Assembly: GCA_030950825.1 (NCBI GenBank) | Contig: JAUZQT010000163.1 | Coordinates: 1 to 39,225 of the forward strand | Direction of reading: 5' to 3' | Length of the DNA: 39,225 nt | From: Mariprofundaceae bacterium | Lineage (GTDB): Bacteria; Pseudomonadota; Zetaproteobacteria; Mariprofundales; Mariprofundaceae | Part shown: positions 17,121 through 23,359 of the stretch, piece after piece | Position numbering within the stretch: position 1 is the stretch's first letter | Layout: each line of letters starts with the position of its first letter | The notes under the pieces: model-generated | What the model saw: only the letters and a program-made list of their open reading frames with translations | The model's database searches: none | What the model was told of the DNA's origin: nothing | Made by a program: the position numbers and the translations under genes

Positions 17121-17401
17121 GGTGTGGCTGTATTCCAGTGTTCAGGTTGTAAGTGGCATTGAAAGCATTGGTCTGCTTTGGTGTGTTTGATGGGCTGTGG
17201 TTTAACGCCATCAATGCTATGGCAGGTCATACATTCGGCACGCGATTGAACCGACTGATGTGTTTCATTATCAGGAACAGGCTTGGTTTTACGCTCATTG
17301 GCTCCCAGCACCAGCAACAAAATAACGGCTGCTACTATTGCAAAAAACACCATATCCCGTTTATCAGGCTGCCATTTTTGTTTGCTTTTAGACTCTGCCA
17401 T
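17117..17401 (-). CDS. Membrane-anchored diheme cytochrome c, small
   Basis: A 94-residue protein: charged N-terminus, one membrane helix (about 17-34, MVFFAIVAAVILLLVLG) and a short periplasmic tail. The tail has two heme-c motifs, CMTCH (57-61) and CFQCH (79-83). The uncleaved anchor puts both hemes on the periplasmic face. It resembles small NapB/NirT-like electron relays but matches none closely. GAGG six bases before the ATG supports the start. The stop overlaps the nadK start. In an iron oxidiser it could carry electrons, but no partner is adjacent. Confidence 0.8.
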   Translation of the reverse strand: MAESKSKQKWQPDKRDMVFFAIVAAVILLLVLGANERKTKPVPDNETHQSVQSRAECMTCHSIDGVKPQPIKHTKADQCFQCHLQPEHWNTATP

Positions 17402-17452
17402 GGATGCCTCGCTTTATAAATATTATCAGCGGCACGCTATACCCGTCACCGC

Positions 17453-17480
17453 TTTGATGTCACGCTGTCAGATGTATAAT
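17453..17480 (+). promoter_or_regulatory. Possible promoter for the Urate_ox_N membrane protein gene
   Basis: A perfect TATAAT at 17475-17480 has TTGATG at 17454-17459, a short 15-bp spacer, and a TG directly before the -10. It lies in the gap between divergent genes, about 80 bases before the + strand gene. Confidence 0.35.
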
Positions 17481-17558
17481 TACACCCAATACCATTAAGT
17501 ATTCAATCTGTCTATATTCAATTACAATGCGGCAGACTTACTACTAATGGAGAATCTA

Positions 17559-18122
17559 ATGAAAATTCTACAAGATCATAAACTTACGCTGATTGCGGGC
17601 TTTGTCCTTACTGCAATTATTGTGGCTATTGCTGCCGAAACAGGTGGCACTGTCCCCACTATCTTTGAAGGTGCTCGTTGGTTGCATGTGCTTTCTGGCA
17701 TTCTTTGGATTGGCTTGTTGTATTACTTCAACTTTGTACAAGTGCCATCCATGGGTGGTTTCTCTGCTGATTCCAAAGCTGAGTTATTCAAAGATGGCAG
17801 CATTGTCCGTCGCGCCTTGCACTGGTTCCGCATGGGTGCGAATTTAACCTTGGTTTTCGGTATTATCTTATTCGTTGAGCTTGGTGCTGATGCTGGTTGG
17901 GATATTCGTATCGGTGCTTTGTTGGCGATTATTATGTGGGCGAATGTTATGTTCATCATCTGGCCAAATCAGAAGAAAGTGATTGGCATGGTTGAAGCAA
18001 CAGCGGATGAAAAGGCTGCTGCTGGCAAGAAAGCCTTGATGGCATCGCGTATCAATACCTTGCTTTCTATCCCAATGCTATTGCTGATGATTGCATCGGC
18101 GCACTTTCGGATGTTTGCGTAG
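17559..18122 (+). CDS. Urate_ox_N (PuuD-like) integral membrane protein
   Basis: A 187-residue protein with four to five membrane helices. GARWLHVLSGILWIGLLYYFNFVQVPSM is the signature of the N-terminal domain of urate hydroxylase PuuD, which there precedes a cytochrome c domain. Here the cytochrome domain is absent. Conserved histidines in WLHVL and LHWFRMG could bind heme. Two ATGs are in frame; GGAG at 17549-17552 lies six bases before the second (17559), so that is chosen. It is divergent from the diheme cytochrome gene. Stand-alone Urate_ox_N proteins are of unknown function, and purine degradation is not indicated by neighbours. Confidence 0.75.
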   Translation: MKILQDHKLTLIAGFVLTAIIVAIAAETGGTVPTIFEGARWLHVLSGILWIGLLYYFNFVQVPSMGGFSADSKAELFKDGSIVRRALHWFRMGANLTLVFGIILFVELGADAGWDIRIGALLAIIMWANVMFIIWPNQKKVIGMVEATADEKAAAGKKALMASRINTLLSIPMLLLMIASAHFRMFA

Positions 18123-18126
18123 AATC

Positions 18127-18220
18127 AAAATCAATGGGGTCAGACTCGATTGATTTTAATTTAAAGGTTATGGAATTTATTCACAAGAGAAAATCAATCG
18201 AGTCTGACCCCATTGATTTT
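18127..18220. repeat. REP-like inverted pair, type I
   Basis: Two perfect 31-base arms (18127-18157 and 18190-18220) are separated by 32 bases. Each arm carries GGGGTCAGACTCG between its own short inverted ends AAAATCAAT and ATTGATTTT. So each arm can fold alone, or the pair can form one long hairpin. It lies just after the stop of the Urate_ox_N gene. Confidence 0.92.
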
Positions 18221-18236
18221 CGTGTGTGGCAGAAAT

Positions 18237-18264
18237 AGGGAGCCTACTGGCTCCCTGTTTTTTT
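18237..18264 (+). terminator. Terminator between convergent genes
   Basis: An 8-bp perfect stem (18237-18244 with 18249-18256), TACT loop, then a run of seven Ts on the + strand. It ends + transcripts just before the convergent rnr stop and may also weakly serve rnr. Confidence 0.85.
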
Positions 18265-20431
18265 ATGGTACCAAGCGAACCTGAATCATACCGCGCACTG
18301 GATCCGTTGAATCCAATCTCACATCAAGTTGGTCACCCAAGTTTAAAACTTGCCCACCACGTTTTGCGACGAGACGGTGGTGTACTTCATCAAGGGTAAA
18401 GTCGCCGCCCAAATCATCAATAGACATCGAAGCTTCTGCCAGTGATGCGTCCAACTCAAGAAAGATGCGCCGTTTACTGAGACCTGAAATGCGCGCTGAC
18501 ATTGTTTTACCAATGTCTTTGCCATGATATAAAGCCGCCAGCATGGCTTGAGTATCCCATTCGCCCCGTTGTTGTTTGCGTTCTTGGGCAGAGATATGCA
18601 CGCCAATCTCTTCCAGCTCTTTGGCAGGCTGTACATGATCTGGGTTTTCTCCTTGTAATAAAGCCTTTAAACGGCGGTGTACAGTTAAGTCGGCATAACG
18701 ACGAATAGGGCTGGTAAAGTGCCCGTATGATTGATATGCCAAGCCAAAATGCCCCTCATTGTTTGTTGTGTAGCTGGCGCGTTGCATAGAACGAAGAATT
18801 AAACGGTGTAATACATGTGCATAGGGCTTGCCTTCTGATTTTTCCAGAACACGCTGGACAGAACTCGGGCGAACATCGTATTTGGGATGCTGCTTAATGG
18901 TCAAGCCCAATGGTGCAAGAAATTCATTCAATGTCGCAATAGCTTGGCGCTCTGGTGCAGGGTGCACGCGATAAAGTAGGGCGCATTCTTTGGATTCCAA
19001 ATATTCTGCAACGGCTGTATTGGCGGCCAGCATCAGCTCCTCAATTAATTTGTGCGCTATATTACGCGGCTTGGGCAGCATCTCGGAAACGTCATTGTCT
19101 TTGATAACCGCATACATTTCAGGTAAATCCAAATCCAAAGCACCGCGAATCTCACGGCAGCGCTCCAAGACATGGTATAAGCGCGCAGCATCTTCCAGCA
19201 TGGCGCGAATTTTTATTCCTACGATGGCTTTGCGCTTACCTTCTTCCAGCCAAGCGGCGACTTGCGTATAGCTTAAACGAGCATGTGAATAGATCACTGC
19301 CTCATACATGCGTGAGGAGCGACGCTTGCCATTGGCATCAAAGCGCATGCGTACCACCATCGCCAGGCGTTTTACTTTTGGCTTGAGTGAACACAGACCA
19401 TTGGAAAGTTTTTCAGGCAACATGGGAATCACCCTATCAGGGAAATAGAACGAGTTACCACGCTCAAGCGCCTCTTTATCCAAGGCAGACTTGGGTGTTA
19501 CATAGTGTGCGACATCGGCAATGGCCACCCAGACTTCAAAGCCATCACCGCGCGGCACGACACAAACGGCATCATCAAAATCACGGGCATCTTCGCCATC
19601 AATGGTAACAAACGGCAAATGGGTTAAATCCAAGCGCCCATTTGAGCCTGCTTGGCAATCCGATTCCAATACCTCATCGGGGAATGTTGCAGATTCAAGT
19701 AGCACTGCGTCGGGGAAGCATTCTGGCAAGGCTTGTTCTGCGACAATTAAATCAATCAAGCGTTCGGGTGTTAAATCGCTGCCTAGAACATCCAATATAT
19801 TGCCGCGTAAAGGGTTGCTACCACGCTGTATTTCCACACGCACCCAGTCCCCATGATGCGCGCCAGCACTATCATTGCCCTTTATTAAAATTGATTGCGG
19901 AACTTTTCTTGAGCGTGGTTGTACCAAAGCAATACTATTTTCAATTGCGAACTGCCCAACCAGTATTGATGATGCTGCCTCAATTGTTCGTATATACTCA
20001 CCTGATTCGCGCCCGCGTTTAAATACGATGCGTACTTCAACGCGATCACCATGCATCAGCTCGCGCATTTCTTCGTGGGGTAAAAACACGCCTTTTTCAC
20101 GCCCAGCAACATCCACAAAGCCAAATCCATCAGGGTGTGCTGAGACAATGCCAGCAACCGTTTCGTGGTTTGTGCGGACAGTGCGGTGTGCAGGCCTTGA
20201 TGCACTTCTACCTTGGCGCGCTTGTGAATGTTTTTCTTCACTGGCATAAGTTTTGCGGCGACCAGCCTTGCTACGTGATGTGTGCTCTGTAGCACCTTTC
20301 TTGCGGCGCTTTGCTGCTTTCTCCCAAGGGCTGCTTGCACGCTTTGGCTCTGCTTCATTGGCATCTTGATGTTTGTTCTTGTTGTTCTCTTTTGTTGGCG
20401 ATTTTGAAGTGTGTTTTCTTGACACTGGCAT
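18263..20431 (-). CDS. rnr: Ribonuclease R
   Basis: Processive 3'-5' exoribonuclease of the RNB family, 722 residues. Order of parts: a lysine/arginine-rich tail (1-85), an OB cold-shock domain (AGIVSAHPDGFGFV near 93), and the RNB catalytic domain with DGEDARDFDDAV near 280, whose aspartates bind magnesium. Next come YQSYGHFTSPIRRYADLTVHR and a C-terminal S1 domain. The family's basic tail is often at the C-terminus; here it is at the N-terminus and the protein ends right after S1. GGAG lies only one base from the ATG, an unusually tight spacing. It is divergent from tRNA-Leu. Confidence 0.95.
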   Translation of the reverse strand: MPVSRKHTSKSPTKENNKNKHQDANEAEPKRASSPWEKAAKRRKKGATEHTSRSKAGRRKTYASEEKHSQARQGRSASRPAHRTVRTNHETVAGIVSAHPDGFGFVDVAGREKGVFLPHEEMRELMHGDRVEVRIVFKRGRESGEYIRTIEAASSILVGQFAIENSIALVQPRSRKVPQSILIKGNDSAGAHHGDWVRVEIQRGSNPLRGNILDVLGSDLTPERLIDLIVAEQALPECFPDAVLLESATFPDEVLESDCQAGSNGRLDLTHLPFVTIDGEDARDFDDAVCVVPRGDGFEVWVAIADVAHYVTPKSALDKEALERGNSFYFPDRVIPMLPEKLSNGLCSLKPKVKRLAMVVRMRFDANGKRRSSRMYEAVIYSHARLSYTQVAAWLEEGKRKAIVGIKIRAMLEDAARLYHVLERCREIRGALDLDLPEMYAVIKDNDVSEMLPKPRNIAHKLIEELMLAANTAVAEYLESKECALLYRVHPAPERQAIATLNEFLAPLGLTIKQHPKYDVRPSSVQRVLEKSEGKPYAHVLHRLILRSMQRASYTTNNEGHFGLAYQSYGHFTSPIRRYADLTVHRRLKALLQGENPDHVQPAKELEEIGVHISAQERKQQRGEWDTQAMLAALYHGKDIGKTMSARISGLSKRRIFLELDASLAEASMSIDDLGGDFTLDEVHHRLVAKRGGQVLNLGDQLDVRLDSTDPVRGMIQVRLVP

Positions 20432-20488
20432 ACTCCGTTTTTATGATGCGCGCCTTGCTAATCTAAAGGCGTTCGCGTTTTTTCATTT

Positions 20489-20576
<88 letters not shown>

Positions 20577-20613
20577 CCTCAACGGGCTTTTATTCATAAT
20601 CTAATGTTCGTGT

Positions 20614-20653
20614 AAAAGCCTGTAAACGTTTCTAGTTTGCAGGCTTTTTTTGT
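20614..20653 (+). terminator. Terminator after tRNA-Leu
   Basis: The AAAAGCCTG arm pairs with CAGGCTTTT, extended inward by AAAC/GTTT, with a T7 tail. It ends the tRNA transcript. Confidence 0.85.
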
Positions 20654-20686
20654 TTTATGCTTTTATTCAATATCCAAATCAGGGTT

Positions 20687-20716
20687 AAAATTAATCGAGT
20701 CTGACCCCATTGATTC
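20687..20716 (-). repeat. REP-like arm type I, left of hicAB
   Basis: ATTAATCGAGTCTGACCCC then ATTGATTC: the reverse-oriented type I arm. It ends one base before the hicB stop codon. Its inverted partner is at 21301-21330 on the other side of hicAB. Confidence 0.85.
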
Positions 20717-20717
20717 G

Positions 20718-21050
20718 TCAAGCCGCATTTTGCAGTGTTTCAATGCAAAATTTATTCAAGCTTTGATGATGCTGGCGTGCAGCAATAGCCAAGCGTTGGT
20801 GAAGCTCGGGATTGGTACGAAGCATGATTTTTCCAGAGTATGATTTGCCCGCTGTGGCTTCGGGTAGCGGTTTACCATCTTGCTTATATATTTCAATCCA
20901 CTCATCCACGATAACACATAGTTCAGCATACACTTCTGTTTCATGGTCACCATGGCAACACTGCCCGATGATACCTGGTGCTGATCCGATAAAGCACTGA
21001 TCCTCTTCGGACCATTCAACAATTTTTAGGTAACGTGCCGATGCTTTCAT
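20718..21050 (-). CDS. hicB: HicB-type antitoxin
   Basis: A 110-residue antitoxin: an N-terminal degenerate RNase-H-like HicB fold (YLKIVEWSEEDQCFIGSAPGIIGQCCHG) and a C-terminal ribbon-helix-helix DNA-binding part (KIMLRTNPELHQRLAIAARQHHQSLNKFC). It neutralises HicA and normally represses its own promoter. It overlaps the toxin gene by four bases (ATGA). The toxin-first order is typical of hicAB. The stop codon abuts a REP-like arm. Confidence 0.88.
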   Translation of the reverse strand: MKASARYLKIVEWSEEDQCFIGSAPGIIGQCCHGDHETEVYAELCVIVDEWIEIYKQDGKPLPEATAGKSYSGKIMLRTNPELHQRLAIAARQHHQSLNKFCIETLQNAA

Positions 21051-21238
21051 GTTTTTGCCTCGCTGATCTTTTTAGCCACGTCTTTTTCTTGGTAATGCTT
21101 GGCATCCGCGCCTTTTTTGCCTGAAATGGTGCAGTTCACCCCATTTTTCTCAAAGTTTCTGTGGCTTCCTTTTCCGCCACGGTTGGTAAACCCTGCGTTC
21201 TTGAGTTCTGCAATCAGTGCTTTAATCTTTCGCAGCAT
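21047..21238 (-). CDS. hicA: HicA-type mRNA interferase toxin
   Basis: A 63-residue double-stranded-RNA-binding-fold toxin with the catalytic histidine in GGKGSHRNF and the following strand NGVNCTISGKKG. I start at the ATG at 21238 rather than a GTG at 21265. A promoter with -35 TTGACA and -10 TATCAT ends six bases before this ATG, so the mRNA would begin at or next to the start codon, and no Shine-Dalgarno exists. Length then matches typical HicA (about 60). Pairing with HicB confirms the family. Confidence 0.88.
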   Translation of the reverse strand: MLRKIKALIAELKNAGFTNRGGKGSHRNFEKNGVNCTISGKKGADAKHYQEKDVAKKISEAKT

Positions 21239-21244
21239 AAGATT

Positions 21245-21272
21245 ATGATAGCGTTGTGCTATCACTTGTCAA
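21245..21272 (-). promoter_or_regulatory. hicAB promoter with overlapping operator palindrome
   Basis: On the minus strand TTGACA (21272-21267), a 16-bp spacer and TATCAT (21250-21245) precede the hicA ATG at 21238. A 7-bp inverted repeat, TGATAGC/GCTATCA (21246-21264), covers the spacer and -10. It is a natural site for autorepression by HicB. Confidence 0.7.
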
Positions 21273-21286
21273 CATGTGTGGAATCA

Positions 21287-21330
21287 AAAATCAATGGGGT
21301 CAAATCAATGGGGTCAGACTCGATTGATTG
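21287..21330 (+). repeat. REP-like arm type I, right of hicAB, with partial duplication
   Basis: CAAATCAATGGGGTCAGACT continuing CGATTGATTG (21301-21330), preceded by a truncated copy AAAATCAATGGGGT (21287-21300). The full arm is the inverted partner of 20687-20716. Confidence 0.85.
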
Positions 21331-21470
21331 AAGCGCGGGCGTTACAACTGTGACAAAATGACACACCTCAAGTGTATCATGTTGACCCACCCCTCAAAAG
21401 GCACCAAGGTTCGCCATGTCAGCTTGATTGACTATCTCTGGATAGAATTGAAAGCGACACTTTTCAATGC

Positions 21471-21486
21471 TGGCTCCACGGAGCCA
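21471..21486 (+). promoter_or_regulatory. Leader hairpin before cyc2
   Basis: TGGCTC-CACG-GAGCCA forms a 6-bp hairpin about 27 bases upstream of the cyc2 ATG; a second small one, CTATC/GATAG, lies at 21432-21445. They may stabilise the mRNA or set translation. No convincing promoter was identified in the 180-base leader. Confidence 0.4.
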
Positions 21487-21512
21487 AATATATATTACGA
21501 GGTTTTACCACG

Positions 21513-22760
21513 ATGAAGAAGACTCTTCTTTCTGCTGCTTCCTTTGCTGTAGTTGCTGTTTCTGCTGTTGCAATTGCTCCAACTACTTCTGAAGCTATCC
21601 CGGCGTTTGCACGTCAAACTGGTGCTGCTTGCTTGAGCTGCCACTTCCAAACTTTCCCTGCGGTTAACGCTTTCGGTCGTTCTTTCAAATTGGGCGCATT
21701 CACTGATGTCGGTGAGCAAGCTTTGATCGAAGATGACGGATTGTCTTTGCCTTCAGTAATGAACTCTTCATTCGTATTGCGTGCACAATATAATTCTGAA
21801 AAAACTGCTACAGGCACAACGACTACTTGGGCTGTCCCAGCTGATGCGGTATTATTGATGGCTGGTCGTGTTGGTTCAAACACAGGTGCATTTGTTGAAT
21901 TTGATGGTGGTGCTGCAAACTGGCAGTTAATGAACTCATTTGACTTTGATAGCTTCAAAGGTGGCTTGAACATTCAAAATACTGGTTTTGGCCCTACTGC
22001 TGCAATCGAAGTAACAAACGTTTTCGGTCAGCATGGTGGTAAGTTGTTCGGTAAAGCATTGTCTTCTGTAAACAACATCCTTAAAGGTGTTAATACTGGT
22101 AATGCTATTGCTCCTGTCGCTGGTGTTGGTAACGGTGCCAACACTACTTCTGTTGCTTTGTGGGCTGGTAATGAATCTTTCTTGGTTCAAGTTGCGGGCG
22201 TTGCATTTGAAGATGCTAATGCTGTAACCAATGCTTCTTTTGTTCCAATGATTCGTGGTACTTATATTGCTGATCTAGGCGCTGCTGAATTGATGATTGG
22301 TGGTGGCTTGATTTCTGGTACACAAACCACCAACAACACACCTGGTGGTGTTGGTGTGAACGCGACATTTGTTGACCTTCAGGTTCAAGGTGAAATGGGC
22401 GACATGTCTTATGGCGTGTATGCTGATTACACGACAACCAAAGCTAAGGGAACAAATGGAGGCGGTTCTTCTAACTTGTTCGCGATTGCTGCGGGCGGTA
22501 TGGCTGCGGCGGGATCAGACGTTGATGGCTATTCAATCCGTGCTGAAGTTAAACCAACCCATTCTTTGATGTTTGGTCTTGGCGCTGGTCAGGTTAAAAC
22601 TACGCCATTAGTGGGTGCTGTAACTAAAACGAATAGCACTCAGGTTGCTGCAACGTATGAAGTGTATCAAAACATGGAAATCAATACTTTCTATAAAGTT
22701 GATACAGCTGGCGCAACTACAACAAAAACTATCTTTGCTGAAGTTGAAGCATTGTTCTGA
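21513..22760 (+). CDS. cyc2: Cyc2-like outer-membrane monoheme cytochrome-porin (iron oxidase family)
   Basis: A 415-residue protein: signal peptide (1-28, cleaving after TSEA), then IPAFARQTGAACLSCHF with one heme-c site (C40, C43, H44) and FPAVNAFGRSFK. A porin-like beta-barrel of repeated amphipathic strands follows, ending in LF. The AxPxFARQTGxxCxxCH motif followed by a barrel is the hallmark of Cyc2, the outer-membrane Fe(II) oxidase of neutrophilic and acidophilic iron oxidisers. GAGG ten bases before the ATG, and a strong terminator behind, make it monocistronic. Fe(II) oxidation is known for the family and inferred here. It lies between REP-like repeats, with hicAB upstream. Confidence 0.88.
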   Translation: MKKTLLSAASFAVVAVSAVAIAPTTSEAIPAFARQTGAACLSCHFQTFPAVNAFGRSFKLGAFTDVGEQALIEDDGLSLPSVMNSSFVLRAQYNSEKTATGTTTTWAVPADAVLLMAGRVGSNTGAFVEFDGGAANWQLMNSFDFDSFKGGLNIQNTGFGPTAAIEVTNVFGQHGGKLFGKALSSVNNILKGVNTGNAIAPVAGVGNGANTTSVALWAGNESFLVQVAGVAFEDANAVTNASFVPMIRGTYIADLGAAELMIGGGLISGTQTTNNTPGGVGVNATFVDLQVQGEMGDMSYGVYADYTTTKAKGTNGGGSSNLFAIAAGGMAAAGSDVDGYSIRAEVKPTHSLMFGLGAGQVKTTPLVGAVTKTNSTQVAATYEVYQNMEINTFYKVDTAGATTTKTIFAEVEALF

Positions 22761-22790
22761 GTTTCACATAACGTGAGCTCTTCTTGAGAG

Positions 22791-22818
22791 AGGGTGCCTT
22801 CGGGCACCCTTTTTTTTA
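22791..22818 (+). terminator. Terminator after cyc2
   Basis: An 8-bp stem AGGGTGCC/GGCACCCT with a TTCG tetraloop and a T8 tail. It is a strong intrinsic terminator. Confidence 0.93.
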
Positions 22819-22829
22819 ACCAAAACTAC

Positions 22830-22913
22830 GGGGTCAGGTCTTGTTTTGCGCATTTTTATATCGGTATGCGCCTCCTTTATTTAGTGGAAATGCGCAAAAC
22901 AAGACCTGACCCC
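22830..22913. repeat. REP-like inverted pair, type II
   Basis: Perfect 26-base arms (22830-22855 and 22888-22913), each GGGGTCAGGTCTTG then TTTTGCGCATTT, enclose 32 bases. The spacer length equals that of the type I pair at 18127. The arms share only the GGGGTCAG core with type I. Confidence 0.92.
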
Positions 22914-22921
22914 ATTTGTAT

Positions 22922-22951
22922 TTGTCAATAGCAATGTTTTGTGTGTATTAT
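22922..22951 (+). promoter_or_regulatory. Promoter of the small coiled-coil/TM gene
   Basis: TTGTCA (22922-22927), an 18-bp spacer and TATTAT (22946-22951) precede the ATG at 22958 by six bases. The arrangement predicts a leaderless or near-leaderless mRNA, as for hicA. Confidence 0.55.
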
Positions 22952-22957
22952 GTGCCA

Positions 22958-23173
22958 ATGAGTACAATGATTGTAGAAATTTATGAAGCACTAAAAGATG
23001 CTGGTGTTTCTGAAGAAAAAGCTATCCGTGCCGCAGAGGCATTGTCAGAATCTCAGACAGCAAGCAAGGCTGATGTTGATCGTTTAGAAAAACGAATGAT
23101 TCGCATTGAGCTATTGCTGGGCGTTGTCTTGGCTGCTGTTACAATCCCTCTTCTGCGCAGCCTGTTAACTTAA
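22958..23173 (+). CDS. Small coiled-coil protein with C-terminal membrane helix (DUF1640-like)
   Basis: A 71-residue protein. EIYEALKDAGVSEEKAIRAAEAL is followed by a heptad-like helix SKADVDRLEKRMIRIELL and a terminal hydrophobic helix LLLGVVLAAVTIPLLRSLL. This is the build of DUF1640/CCDC90-like tail-anchored coiled-coil proteins, of unknown bacterial function. I prefer the ATG at 22958 over 22916: the longer form would begin inside a REP arm, and a promoter lies just upstream. REP-like arms bracket the gene on both sides (22830-22913 and 23191-23327), which suggests it is a passenger of the repeat system. Confidence 0.65.
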   Translation: MSTMIVEIYEALKDAGVSEEKAIRAAEALSESQTASKADVDRLEKRMIRIELLLGVVLAAVTIPLLRSLLT

Positions 23174-23190
23174 TAATCAAAAATCATCTA

Positions 23191-23327
23191 AAAACGGGGT
23201 CAGGTATTGTTTTGCGCATTTCTTTCTAAACGAAAACGGGGTCAGGTCTTGTTTTGCGCATTTCTTTCTAAATAGAGGTGGCGTATACCAATATGTAAAT
23301 GCGCAAAACAAGACCTGACCCCGTTTT
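23191..23327. repeat. REP-like cluster, type II: two direct arms and one inverted arm
   Basis: Two near-identical direct arms (23191-23230 and 23233-23272, AAAACGGGGTCAGGT, TTGTTTTGCGCATTTC, TTTCTAAA) differ at one base. One inverted arm (23297-23327) follows. The second and third arms form the hairpin. The first looks like a tandem duplication. Confidence 0.9.
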
Positions 23328-23359
23328 TTATTAAAAGAGGTTTTCAGTTGTTGATGTGC

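Noticed and set aside
23191..23327. CRISPR array from repeated arms
   Set aside because: Only three arms, one inverted, with unequal short gaps and no cas genes; the REP-like hairpin explanation fits better.
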